45,401 nt of DNA from Chlamydiota bacterium (GCA_026398435.1 JAPLSW010000043.1:1-45401); one strand, 5' to 3'; counted from the stretch's first letter, positions 26,343 through 34,778 are shown. Numbers and translations are program-made. Notes: generated by a model from the sequence alone, not told the origin.

Positions 26343-26489
26343 GATTTGGCTGAGTATAGCAACCCTATAATCAGCCAAATCGATCTAGAACAAAGAGATT
26401 TGGCTGGATATAGCAATGCGATACCCAGCCAAATCTACCTAGACCGAAAAGATTTGGCTGGTTATAATAAAGCTATATCCAGCCAAATC
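26343..26489. repeat. Three 39 nt palindromes at an exact 54 nt period before the ATPase_2 gene
   Basis: Units are 26343-26381, 26397-26435 and 26451-26489, each 39 nt with 15 nt spacers. Every unit has 11 bp outer arms GATTTGGCTGR and YCAGCCAAATC and a TATA-containing inner part. The last arm pair is A-T in unit 1 and G-C in units 2 and 3, so both arms changed together. The two spacers are also related (shared CTAGA and AAA). The last unit ends 10 bases before ATG 26500, directly followed by an AGG that would serve as Shine-Dalgarno. This looks like repeated operator sites or regulatory RNA hairpins rather than a CRISPR array. Confidence 0.92.
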
Positions 26490-26499
26490 AGGTAAAACA

Positions 26500-27966
26500 A
26501 TGACGAAAGAGACGATTTTTGGTAGAGAAACCGAAATACAAATTCTAGACAATCTCTGGAAATCCTCTGAAGCTGAATTCTTAGCTATATATGGACGTCG
26601 AAGAGTCGGAAAAACGTATTTGATCCGGGAATACTTCTTAAAGAAAAAATGTGTGTATTTTGAGATTACTGGCCAAAAAGATGCAAGCCCACAAGAGCAG
26701 CGAGAAAATTTCAGTAAAATACTATCCAAAGCTTTTTTTAACAATCTACCTCTTCGCACCCCTTCTAGCTGGAAAGCGGCCTTTGAATTATTAACGAAAG
26801 AAATCGACAAAATCCCTAAATCTCAACATGTTGTCCTTTTTTTTGATGAGCTCCCTTGGCTTGCAACCAAAAGATCAGGAATGCTCCAAGCCTTAGATTA
26901 TTATTGGAATAGGTTCTGGAGCCGCCGCTCTAAATTAATGGTTGTTGTTTGCGGTTCAGCAGCATCATGGATGCTCGATAACCTGATCAATGCTAAAGGG
27001 GGCCTGCATAATCGCCTGACCAAAACGATACTATTGAAACCTTATAACTTAAAAGGAGTTCAGCAGTTTTTGGGCTACCGCAACATCCATTTAAACCATA
27101 AGCAAATCCTAGATCTTTACATGGTATTTGGGGGTATTCCTCACTATCTTAAACAAGTAGAAAAGGGCAAATCTGCACTACAAATTATCAATAAAGTCTG
27201 TTTTGAGGCAGATGGCCTACTTTACGATGAATTTGATCGATTATTTCGATCATTGTTTTCAAATGCTGAAGATAGCTTGGCTATCATCAAAGCAATTTCG
27301 AAATTTCAGTATGGCATTTCAAGAGAAGACCTTATTAAGTCCACTGGAATTTCTTCCGGGGGAACATTAAATAAACGTTTAGGAGAACTTGAATCCGCCG
27401 GATTTATTCAAAGCTATGTTCCTTATGGTTATAAGATAAAAAACCATTACTACCGAGTTATCGATGAATACTGTTATTTCTATTTACGTTGGATAGAGCC
27501 TTTTAAGAAACAAGGGATAGGCGCTAGTAAAGAATATTGGCAAACAAAGGGCAAAACTGGGGCTGCTATTACTTGGGCAGGATATGCTTTTGAAAACATA
27601 TGCTTCAAACATATCGACCAGATCCGTAAAGCTCTAGAGCTCCAAGCCATTTCCTGTGAAATTGGAAGCTGGAAATTCACTCCTCTCAAAGGAAGCAAAG
27701 ATTCGGGAGCGCAGATCGATTTGCTTTTCGATAGAGAAGATGGGATCATCTCTCTTTGCGAAATTAAGTATTCAGAAAAGCCCTTTGTATTAGACAAGGC
27801 TGAAGCCAAAAATATAATAAATAAAATGGAAGTTTTCGAAAAAAACGTTCCGATAAAAAAGCAAACTTTAGTGGCCTTAATAACAACTATCGGTCTTAAA
27901 CCCAGCATTTGGTCAGAAGAATTGATCCAAAACGTAGTTACGTTAGAGGATTTACTAAAGTTTTGA
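26500..27966 (+). CDS. ATPase_2/DUF234-type ATPase (COG1672-like)
   Basis: A 488-residue protein of the family first described as archaeal ATPases. It begins FGRETEIQILDNLW and has Walker A GRRRVGKT (residues 32-39), Walker B VVLFFDELPWL (about 109-119) and the sensor VVVCGSAASWM. A winged-helix segment follows (GISREDLIKSTGISSGGTLN, about 270-290), then the DUF234 region with YYRVIDEYCYFYLRWIEPFK. The C-terminus holds a PD-(D/E)xK-like core: AQIDLLFDRED, then LCEIKYS. Function is unknown; such genes are patchy and often near mobile DNA. AGG sits about 7 bases before the ATG, directly behind the third palindrome. The gene is more AT-rich than its neighbours. Confidence 0.87.
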   Translation: MTKETIFGRETEIQILDNLWKSSEAEFLAIYGRRRVGKTYLIREYFLKKKCVYFEITGQKDASPQEQRENFSKILSKAFFNNLPLRTPSSWKAAFELLTKEIDKIPKSQHVVLFFDELPWLATKRSGMLQALDYYWNRFWSRRSKLMVVVCGSAASWMLDNLINAKGGLHNRLTKTILLKPYNLKGVQQFLGYRNIHLNHKQILDLYMVFGGIPHYLKQVEKGKSALQIINKVCFEADGLLYDEFDRLFRSLFSNAEDSLAIIKAISKFQYGISREDLIKSTGISSGGTLNKRLGELESAGFIQSYVPYGYKIKNHYYRVIDEYCYFYLRWIEPFKKQGIGASKEYWQTKGKTGAAITWAGYAFENICFKHIDQIRKALELQAISCEIGSWKFTPLKGSKDSGAQIDLLFDREDGIISLCEIKYSEKPFVLDKAEAKNIINKMEVFEKNVPIKKQTLVALITTIGLKPSIWSEELIQNVVTLEDLLKF

Positions 27967-27977
27967 ACCAATTCTTA

Positions 27978-27998
27978 AAGGGGAGCCGTGCCTCCCCT
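27978..27998 (+). terminator. Hairpin after the ATPase_2 gene, no U tract
   Basis: AGGGGAG and CTCCCCT form a 7 bp stem with a 6-base loop 12 bases after the stop codon. There is no run of T afterwards, so intrinsic termination is doubtful; it may stabilise the message end. Confidence 0.4.
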
Positions 27999-28086
27999 AC
28001 ACTCCATATCTCGTTTACCCACTCAAACTAGCCTTCCAGTAAATCAGTCAATAAAACAATTAACCAATAATAATTACATGATTTAT

Positions 28087-28107
28087 TGAAATATAAATAC
28101 TATTTCA
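28087..28107. promoter_or_regulatory. TGAAATA inverted repeat upstream of gdh
   Basis: TGAAATA, seven bases, TATTTCA, ending 41 bases before the gdh ATG. The half-site equals the one in the palindrome at 19891-19906. It is a candidate operator; the AT-rich context makes chance possible. Confidence 0.28.
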
Positions 28108-28148
28108 TTATGAGTAGAATTTGGATTAATAGAACTAGGGGTATAGCC

Positions 28149-31100
28149 ATGTCATCTTCCGAACACTCTAAAGAAAAGCTCCAGGAAGGGATAGAAAGAG
28201 AGAGAAAGAATTTTGAAAATACCTATCTTTGGCTAGAAAAGCACATGCCACCGGCTTTTTTTGAGGAGGTAGACTATGACAACATCCTTTTAATTACCCA
28301 TAGCCTTATGGGTTTCGATCTCCAGGATTTCTTCTCCCATATTCATGTAAAACATAGAGCCTTTGCTCTTTGTCTCGATAGCCCCGAAGCGGACTTGAAG
28401 GTATTAAAGCAATACCAGAACTACGGGATTAAAAACTATAGAACCTATATCTCTAATGAAGCGCCTCCCTTTCCTAAAGCTAAATCCCCCTTAAGAATAA
28501 CCATACTCGGCCTTACTGAATTCACTAAAAAAATTGAAAAGATCGAAGAGGTCTTTCCCAAAAAAAACCAAGAGGAAGTTTTTAATCTCCTTAAAAAAAG
28601 AAATCCAAACGTCAATGAGAAAGATTTTCATCAGCTGATTAATCAGCTTAATGCAAGCTTTCTTCGTTCAATTACCGGTGAAAGACTCACCGTTGCCCTC
28701 GATATGTTTTTTAGAGCTAGACAAAGAGACAACTGCCAGTATGAGATCCGTTTTAATGAGGACTGGGAAAGCAAAAAAGACACCCCTTCAATGCAAGTGG
28801 TTTTTGCCTGGAGAAATGTCCCTAAAAACAACTTTTTATATAGAGTTGCTAAAACGATCCATCGGCATAACTTAAACCTAAAAAGGGCCAATGCCATCTA
28901 TATTGACCCGTATAGCAAACAAAACATCTTAATTATGTCCCTCGGTATCCACGGCAAAAATGGCAAGGCCTCTTGGGAAGAAGCCGATATCGCTGATTTT
29001 CTCAAAGAACTTGTTACCCTTAGATATTTTGAAGGGATGGCTACCATTGAATCAACCTTTGTTGATACAGGGCTTGTAAGCGGGAACCTTGGTAACTTAA
29101 TCAAGTCGATGACCTATTTCATCCATCAGGTACTGGTTCATGCCGACGCCAATATGTATGCACTACCCCAAATTGAAGAAGGGATATGCAGACATCCGGA
29201 GCTCTTCATCCAAATACTGCAAGCATTTGAGCTAAAATTCCGCCCGGACAAAACGGATCTACCTGCCTACCAAAAGCTGAAGGTAAGCGTCTTAAGCCTC
29301 ATTGACAATCTAGACACCGGCAATCAAACCAATGATGCGCGTCGCAAAAATATCTTAAAACAAGCACTGAGCTTTGTAGAGCACACCCTCAAGACAAATT
29401 TCTACCGGAATAATAAAACAGCCCACTGCTTTAGACTCGATCCCCTCTATCTTGATAATGTCCCCTATGACAGAAAAGAAAAGTTCCCTGAACTTCCCTT
29501 TGCGATCTTTTTTACGAAGGGATTTCATTATTTAGGGTTCCATATACGATTTAAAGATCTCGCGCGCGGTGGACTTAGAACTGTCGTTCCCGAAAGAATA
29601 GAGCAAATGCTCTCAGAGAGAAATAACGTCTTTGCTGAGTGCTACGGCCTTGCCTATACCCAGCAAAAGAAAAACAAGGACATCCCAGAAGGGGGCGCTA
29701 AGGCTGTGATCTTTGTTGAGCCTTATGCCAAACTCCAAACAGAAACAGAGATTTATCAAAAAGAGCTCGAAGAAGCGGGCCTACCAGAACCACAGATCCA
29801 AGAAAATGTATCGATCTTTGGTAAAGAGCAAAAGCTCGAGCACATGTACCAAGCGCAGCGCTCCTATATCGAGAGCTTTATCACTTTACTCAACTGTGAA
29901 AGTGACGGGACGCTTAAAGCCAAACACATCGTTGACTACTGGAAAAAACCCGAATACGTCTATTTAGGTCCTGATGAAAACATGCATAACAACATGATTG
30001 AGTGGATAGCTTCCTATAGCAAGTACTACGGATATAAACCGGGTGGCGCGTTTATTTCAAGCAAGCCGGGAGTGGGTATCAACCACAAAGAATTTGGAGT
30101 GACATCTCTTGGGGTTAATGTATATATGGAAGAAGTGCTTCGGTATCTAGGTATTGATCCCACTAAGGATAAATTCACCATAAAGATGACTGGAGGCCCC
30201 GATGGAGATGTCGCTGGCAACCAGATGGCAAATCTATACAACCTCTTTCCTAAAACTGCAAAGCTCCTAGCAACAATTGATGTATCAGGGACCATTTACG
30301 ATCCAGCAGGACTCGATCTAGAGACACTCTTCACCTTATTTAAAGAGCAAAAGCCCATCCGCTTTTATCCACCTGAAAAGCTTTCTGAAGGAGGGTTTCT
30401 GCTCGATACTAAAACTAAAAAAGAGCAATCCTCCTATGCTCAGGAAACCTTATGCTATAAAAAGCAAAACGGAAAAGTCATCGGTGGCGGGCGTCCCCGC
30501 ACCCTTAATGAAACAAGCGTAAAGGACTTCCTCGATGAACATGGAGCGCCGACTGCAAAAGCCATCGTAGAAGGGGCAAATCTCTACCTCACTCCCCAAG
30601 CTAGAAGGATTTTAGAAGAACTTGGAGTTCTTATTATTAAAGACAGCTCGGCCAATAAAGGGGGCGTTACTTGCTCTTCTTTTGAAGTGCTATCTAGCCT
30701 CTGCCTTTCTGAAGAAGAATTTTTACTAGAGAAAAAGGTTCTTGTAGAGCAAATCCTAGAGATCATTAAGGCTCAAGCTCGTGATGAAGCAAAACTCTTA
30801 CTGAGAACCCATAAAGAAACCGGGAAATTTCTCACCGATATCTCTGAAGAGATATCCCAAAAGATCAATGATTTCATGTATGAGTTTTTAGATTATTTTC
30901 AGACGATTAAACTCTCTGATGATCCTAAAGATCCCCTGATCCAAGCGCTCATCAACTACTGTCCTCCCCTACTGAGAGAAAAATACCAAAGTAGGATCCT
31001 CAAAGAGGTACCTGACATCCACAAAAAGGCGATCATCGCCTGTCACATAGCCTCAAGACTCGTCTATCATAGAGGTCTTGACTGGTCACCGAAGGTGATC

Positions 31101-31154
31101 GATGTCCTACCTCTAATCAGTAAAGATCCATTGATTGTGGGGCCGACGATATAA
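28149..31154 (+). CDS. gdh: Large NAD-type glutamate dehydrogenase
   Basis: From ATG 28149 (AGGGG 8 bases upstream) the product is 1001 residues; an in-frame TTG at 28086 has no such signal. It belongs to the roughly 115 kDa class of glutamate dehydrogenases, twice the size of the common 450-residue enzyme. The catalytic core begins near residue 465: ARGGLRTVVPE, then PEGGAKAVIFV with the catalytic lysine, then the dinucleotide-binding part and VEGANLYLTPQARR followed by SSANKGGVTCSSFE. The long N-terminal half is presumably regulatory. It deaminates glutamate to 2-oxoglutarate, feeding the TCA cycle, and would suit an organism that imports host glutamine/glutamate (an importer is encoded at 11193). 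NAD preference is inferred from the class. Confidence 0.9.
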   Translation: MSSSEHSKEKLQEGIERERKNFENTYLWLEKHMPPAFFEEVDYDNILLITHSLMGFDLQDFFSHIHVKHRAFALCLDSPEADLKVLKQYQNYGIKNYRTYISNEAPPFPKAKSPLRITILGLTEFTKKIEKIEEVFPKKNQEEVFNLLKKRNPNVNEKDFHQLINQLNASFLRSITGERLTVALDMFFRARQRDNCQYEIRFNEDWESKKDTPSMQVVFAWRNVPKNNFLYRVAKTIHRHNLNLKRANAIYIDPYSKQNILIMSLGIHGKNGKASWEEADIADFLKELVTLRYFEGMATIESTFVDTGLVSGNLGNLIKSMTYFIHQVLVHADANMYALPQIEEGICRHPELFIQILQAFELKFRPDKTDLPAYQKLKVSVLSLIDNLDTGNQTNDARRKNILKQALSFVEHTLKTNFYRNNKTAHCFRLDPLYLDNVPYDRKEKFPELPFAIFFTKGFHYLGFHIRFKDLARGGLRTVVPERIEQMLSERNNVFAECYGLAYTQQKKNKDIPEGGAKAVIFVEPYAKLQTETEIYQKELEEAGLPEPQIQENVSIFGKEQKLEHMYQAQRSYIESFITLLNCESDGTLKAKHIVDYWKKPEYVYLGPDENMHNNMIEWIASYSKYYGYKPGGAFISSKPGVGINHKEFGVTSLGVNVYMEEVLRYLGIDPTKDKFTIKMTGGPDGDVAGNQMANLYNLFPKTAKLLATIDVSGTIYDPAGLDLETLFTLFKEQKPIRFYPPEKLSEGGFLLDTKTKKEQSSYAQETLCYKKQNGKVIGGGRPRTLNETSVKDFLDEHGAPTAKAIVEGANLYLTPQARRILEELGVLIIKDSSANKGGVTCSSFEVLSSLCLSEEEFLLEKKVLVEQILEIIKAQARDEAKLLLRTHKETGKFLTDISEEISQKINDFMYEFLDYFQTIKLSDDPKDPLIQALINYCPPLLREKYQSRILKEVPDIHKKAIIACHIASRLVYHRGLDWSPKVIDVLPLISKDPLIVGPTI

Positions 31155-31182
31155 GGAATAAATCCTTAATTTTACAGCTCTG

Positions 31183-32862
31183 CTAGGTTCTAAATTTTGA
31201 GCGAATGAGGACTTCTTTCCCTTCAAAGGCAAAACCGAGATATAAAATGCGCTTTACGCCACGATCAAGAAGCTCTTGAGCATACTTCCTGTCTTCGATT
31301 TGTTTAAGAGCGGAAGTTACAGCGTTTTCTAAGTCGATTTTTTCGAAACGACCTACCTTTTTAAATTCCATGACAATCCCCAGATCGTTTGGATTTTTAG
31401 GAATAAGCATAACATCGTATCTTCCCAGGCCACTTTCACGATTAGACTTAACCTCATACTGATCTTTAAGACCTATCAACAGTCCTAGAACAAAGGCGTG
31501 GTAAATTTTCTCTGATTCTTCGGAAGGCACATCAAAAACACTTACAGATGAGATCATAAACTCTTTAAAAAGCTGAGAAAAAGTGTCGATATCGCCGCAG
31601 GTCAGACTACTTAACAGAAGTCGGTATTTGTGTTCATGGATGCTACTTTTAAACCAATCCAAAATCATCGTTTTATAAAGCTCTCCAACTTCAATATTGG
31701 GAATACGCAACCGGCAAGGAGTTCCATAAAAGGGAGTCGTATCAATTGTCACATACCCACTATATAGGAGCAAAGCCCATATCGCATTGGGGCTTTTTTC
31801 GAGGTCAGTCAATATGATTCCTTCTTCGATTGTTTTTTCTACGATACCGCCTCTGAGAAGCTGTTCAATATCGGCTTTTAGATCGTCTGTCCCTTTAGCA
31901 ATCAGCTGCTTCATTAGAACATTGTCACTGGTGTTCACCCAATAAGGAGATAAAGCACCATCCCCAGCGATACATTTTAGAACAGACCACGGATTATAAA
32001 TTCCTCCGGTTGATCCAATACGGTAACCATCATACCACTGACCCACTTCAGATAGCTTATTAATGAGACCATTATCTTCCAAAAGGGCACTTACTTCCGA
32101 TTCTAATAACCCAAATTTATCCCCAAATTCTTCACTCAAGATCGTAAAAGTACTAATGTTATTCGCTCCAGAAAAAATGCTTTCTTTAGCAATACGCAAA
32201 ATTCCCGTAAGCACGCCCCTCTCTAAGTGAATATTATCTTTAAAGCCTTTTGATATCCAATTTCGCAAAATATCGATCATCGAACCGTAGTAGTTTCCCA
32301 CATAGGCAGCGTGAGCTGGGGTGTCATATTCATCGACTAGAAGAATAACTCGTTTCTTGTGGTAGCGATGCAACCATTCTGAGAGAAGAAAAAGACTCTC
32401 TTCAAACAGCAGCCCATCCCCTTCTTCATAAAGGATTTTATGATAGAGACCTTTTTCTCTTAATGTTAAGAGCTCCCCGTCTAGGAGATATCCATGCCGT
32501 TCGTATTCTTTTGCTATTAACCCTCGCAGGGAGCCTAGTGTTTTTTCGAGTGAGGAATGCTTCACATCCTTGAGGGAGATGAAAACGACAGGGAACTGTC
32601 CTTGCATAGCTCTACAGTTCTCATCTTTCCAAATATTTAAACCCTTGAACAAATGACTAGTATCTGCTTTCCCCTTTTCAAAGAAATAACGGAGCATTGA
32701 AAGATTCAGCGTCTTGCCAAAACGGCGAGGACGAGGAATAAGAGCAACCTTAGTCCCTTTTTCTATAATTTCTTGGATGAAAAGGGTTTTATCGACATAG
32801 GCATAGCCCCCTTCAATCAATTCTTTAAAATCGCTGATTCCAATAGGAAGGTCTTTTTTCAT
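31183..32862 (-). CDS. AAA-ATPase-like / PD-(D/E)xK protein (PF09820-PF08011 type)
   Basis: From ATG 32862 (GGAG 6 bases upstream) the product is 559 residues; the TTG at 32874 is less likely. The start DLPIGISDFKELIEGGYAYV, then KTLFIQEII and the Walker A-like RPRRFGKTLNLSM are diagnostic of the AAA-ATPase-like family. Walker B is VILLVDEYDTP. The C-terminal nuclease-like part has GRYDVMLIPK followed by GIVMEFK (the D ... E-x-K core) and a closing strand RILYLGFAFEGKEV. These proteins are numerous and variable in Bacteroidetes and in environmental chlamydiae; their job is unknown. Unlike the three other accessory ATPases here, its upstream region has no palindromes, only a TATAAT about 20 bases before the Shine-Dalgarno sequence. 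Confidence 0.87.
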   Translation of the reverse strand: MKKDLPIGISDFKELIEGGYAYVDKTLFIQEIIEKGTKVALIPRPRRFGKTLNLSMLRYFFEKGKADTSHLFKGLNIWKDENCRAMQGQFPVVFISLKDVKHSSLEKTLGSLRGLIAKEYERHGYLLDGELLTLREKGLYHKILYEEGDGLLFEESLFLLSEWLHRYHKKRVILLVDEYDTPAHAAYVGNYYGSMIDILRNWISKGFKDNIHLERGVLTGILRIAKESIFSGANNISTFTILSEEFGDKFGLLESEVSALLEDNGLINKLSEVGQWYDGYRIGSTGGIYNPWSVLKCIAGDGALSPYWVNTSDNVLMKQLIAKGTDDLKADIEQLLRGGIVEKTIEEGIILTDLEKSPNAIWALLLYSGYVTIDTTPFYGTPCRLRIPNIEVGELYKTMILDWFKSSIHEHKYRLLLSSLTCGDIDTFSQLFKEFMISSVSVFDVPSEESEKIYHAFVLGLLIGLKDQYEVKSNRESGLGRYDVMLIPKNPNDLGIVMEFKKVGRFEKIDLENAVTSALKQIEDRKYAQELLDRGVKRILYLGFAFEGKEVLIRSKFRT

Positions 32863-32948
32863 AAAAATCTCCAAAGATAAATTATACTCAATTTAGAGCA
32901 AAAGGGAAATAGGTGATTTTGAGGACTGCAAGTTAATGTTTAATTTAA

Positions 32949-34322
32949 TTAAGTAATCATCCAAGAAGTTCCTGGGCCTTTTCCTACAGTTTTTACTAAA
33001 CCTCTTTTTTTAAGCTCTAATAAATCGGATCGTAAAAGTCTTTCTGAAATATCTTGTTGTAATTCTGCATGGATTTCTTTAGCTGTAAGCTGCCCCTTCT
33101 TTTGAAATAATGCCAAAATCTCTTTTTGTCTGGGTAAAAGGAGTGATTTTTCTAATTTAGGTTTTATTTCATGGATAGAACAAGGGAAGAGGGTAACTCT
33201 TAAAGCCGTTCCTAATTCTTCCCAAAGGGGAATATCATACCTTCCCTTCAGAGAATCTTCGGAAATTCTTTTATAGCCGCTCCCCCACTCTTCCATCATC
33301 CGAAGCTCTCTAAATACTCTTGCAATAACCTTATTTCTCACGTGACTTACACCTGAAATAAAATCATCTAATGTATAGCCAAAAGGTAGCATTCCCGGAC
33401 TTTCAATTTCCATCCGATCAGAAAAAATAGCAACACGAGGATTCATCCCTCGAATGGAATAATCTGCATGAACTAATGCATTCACTAAAATCTCACGAAC
33501 AGCTACTGGGGAATATTCAGGGATATCTTCTCTTTGGATCTCACCAAATTTGGAAGCCATTCGTGTATTTTTCCTGATGAATTTAGGAATTTCCTCTATA
33601 GCATCTAAAATACTCCCCTCTATGTCATATTGATCTAGAAATTCAGATTTTTCCGTTCCTAGAAATCTTGCGCATCTTACTTGGGTATTCGAAAAATATT
33701 TCTCACGAAGAGCGTCTTGTCCAAATAAAATAACACCCCCATTAGAACAAACCATTTTTTTACCATAGGGAACTAAAACACCCAAGGAGATGAGTTTATT
33801 TTCATCCACTTCTTTTTCCACCTTTGAAAAGACCTTTTGAATCCGGCTGTTATCTAATCCTGAAATATCTATATCGGGACACGGCATTTGGTCGAATGAC
33901 ACTTTAGACCTATACCGATTCAATTCATCTAAGAGCTCTTCTCCTGCAGGTCTACTCGTCGACCCAAGCCGTACAAAAACACCCTCTTGTGGGCCTTTAG
34001 CCTTTAAATAAAAAGGGCCCCACCAATGAGCCACACAGACCACAAGGAGAGATTTTCCTCCAACAGACATAGTTTCAATTTCTGGCATCAAAGGGGGATG
34101 AATGCTATCAGCTATCGCGCTTGCAAGCTTTTCTTCAGCCTTAAAAACATCGTCTATTCCTATAACATTGCCTTCATCATCCCTTCCAATGATAAGCACT
34201 CCTCCTGCAGTGTTTGCAAAAGCCACCAAAGTTTTTAAAATAGGCTGTAAGGAAGTAAGGTCTCTCTTAAATTCTAAGGTTTTTCCCTCTGGCATCGAAA
34301 GCAATTTTACAATATCTGGCAC
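32949..34322 (-). CDS. AlbA_2/Schlafen-type ATP-binding regulator
   Basis: A 457-residue product if started at GTG 34322, which has AAGAGG (34334-34329) 6 bases upstream. A longer frame to 34475 exists but would run through a 10 bp tandem repeat and a nested operator-like array, so I prefer the short form. The AlbA_2 domain is near the start (LSMPEGKTLEFKRDL, AFANTAGGVLIIG). The middle contains a GHKL-like ATPase part (AVREILVNALVHADYS; EEWGSGYKRI) and the C-terminus a winged helix (KEILALFQKKGQLTAKEI). The family is described as putative transcriptional regulators or RecG-like/Schlafen AAA_4 proteins. It is probably self-regulating through the elements behind it. It is 86 bases upstream of the 32862 gene on the same strand. 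Confidence 0.82.
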   Translation of the reverse strand: MPDIVKLLSMPEGKTLEFKRDLTSLQPILKTLVAFANTAGGVLIIGRDDEGNVIGIDDVFKAEEKLASAIADSIHPPLMPEIETMSVGGKSLLVVCVAHWWGPFYLKAKGPQEGVFVRLGSTSRPAGEELLDELNRYRSKVSFDQMPCPDIDISGLDNSRIQKVFSKVEKEVDENKLISLGVLVPYGKKMVCSNGGVILFGQDALREKYFSNTQVRCARFLGTEKSEFLDQYDIEGSILDAIEEIPKFIRKNTRMASKFGEIQREDIPEYSPVAVREILVNALVHADYSIRGMNPRVAIFSDRMEIESPGMLPFGYTLDDFISGVSHVRNKVIARVFRELRMMEEWGSGYKRISEDSLKGRYDIPLWEELGTALRVTLFPCSIHEIKPKLEKSLLLPRQKEILALFQKKGQLTAKEIHAELQQDISERLLRSDLLELKKRGLVKTVGKGPGTSWMIT

Positions 34323-34350
34323 AAGACACCTCTTGAAATCATGTTCTACT

Positions 34351-34390
34351 GCCAGATTCTGCCAGATTCTGCCAGATTCTGCCAGATTTT
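34351..34390. repeat. 10 bp tandem repeat, four copies
   Basis: GCCAGATTCT occurs three times exactly (34351-34380) and a fourth time with one change (34381-34390). It lies 29-68 bases upstream of GTG 34322 on the minus strand, in the leader or promoter of the AlbA_2 gene. Copy number would change spacing by one helical turn each time; if the longer frame were translated it would change the reading frame. Confidence 0.92.
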
Positions 34391-34459
34391 TTTTACCCTT
34401 GTTATTCAGTTTGGAATCTGAGGGGGATTTTACATACTTGGATTGAGTAGAAGTCATCC

Positions 34460-34536
34460 TAAATAGGGTAGCCAAGGCTTAAATGGGGTAATTTGGAGCT
34501 CATTTTACCCCATTTAGGAGATTCTTAGCCCATTTA
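34460..34536. repeat. Nested, concentric four-half-site inverted repeat
   Basis: Half-sites are TAAATAGGGTA (34460), TAAATGGGGTAA (34480-34491), TTACCCCATTTA (34505-34516) and TTAGCCCATTTA (34525-34536). The inner pair is a perfect 12 bp inverted repeat and the outer pair is a near match, and both pairs share the same centre at 34498. Spacing from outer to inner half-site is 20 bases on each side. This is the shape of a multi-dimer operator, placed 138-214 bases before the AlbA_2 gene and about 170 bases before the hrcA promoter on the other strand. Confidence 0.85.
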
Positions 34537-34703
34537 AACAACCTGTTTTTTACCCACTAACGGAAGAGTAAAACTTAGGCTGGTGCCCCCCGTATCCCTA
34601 ATGCACTCTCAGGATTACTCCTTTTTAAAAATTTTTAACACCTAACTACCAATAGCTTAAGCAAGAAATCAGCAATCAGCCAACTCAAGTGCTAAATTTC
34701 GTT

Positions 34704-34732
34704 TGCAATCCAGAATCCAATTTGCTATCATA
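34704..34732 (+). promoter_or_regulatory. Probable promoter of hrcA-grpE-dnaK
   Basis: TTGCAA (34704-34709), 17 bases, TATCAT (34727-34732), so the transcript would begin near 34739, about 12 bases before CIRCE. That places CIRCE in the early transcribed region, as is usual for HrcA control. Confidence 0.5.
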
Positions 34733-34750
34733 ATGGATAATATAGAAAAA

Positions 34751-34777
34751 TTAGCATCCGAAACACAAGAGTGCTAC
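34751..34777. promoter_or_regulatory. CIRCE operator (HrcA binding site)
   Basis: TTAGCATCC, nine bases, GAGTGCTAC. Against the consensus TTAGCACTC-N9-GAGTGCTAA the right arm matches 8 of 9 and the left 7 of 9. It sits 1 base before the hrcA start. HrcA binds here and represses the heat-shock operon until misfolded protein titrates GroEL. Confidence 0.9.
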
Positions 34778-34778
34778 C

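Noticed and set aside
26343..26489. CRISPR array
   Set aside because: Only three units, spacers of 15 nt that resemble each other, long palindromes as repeats and no cas gene nearby; position right against an ATG fits a regulatory array better.
28086..28148. Upstream TTG start for glutamate dehydrogenase
   Set aside because: The added residues are encoded by AT-rich promoter-like DNA containing a palindrome; ATG 28149 has AGGGG at a proper distance.
34323..34475. N-terminal extension of the AlbA_2 protein
   Set aside because: It would translate the 10 bp tandem repeat and begin inside the nested operator; GTG 34322 has a good Shine-Dalgarno sequence and is close to the conserved domain.
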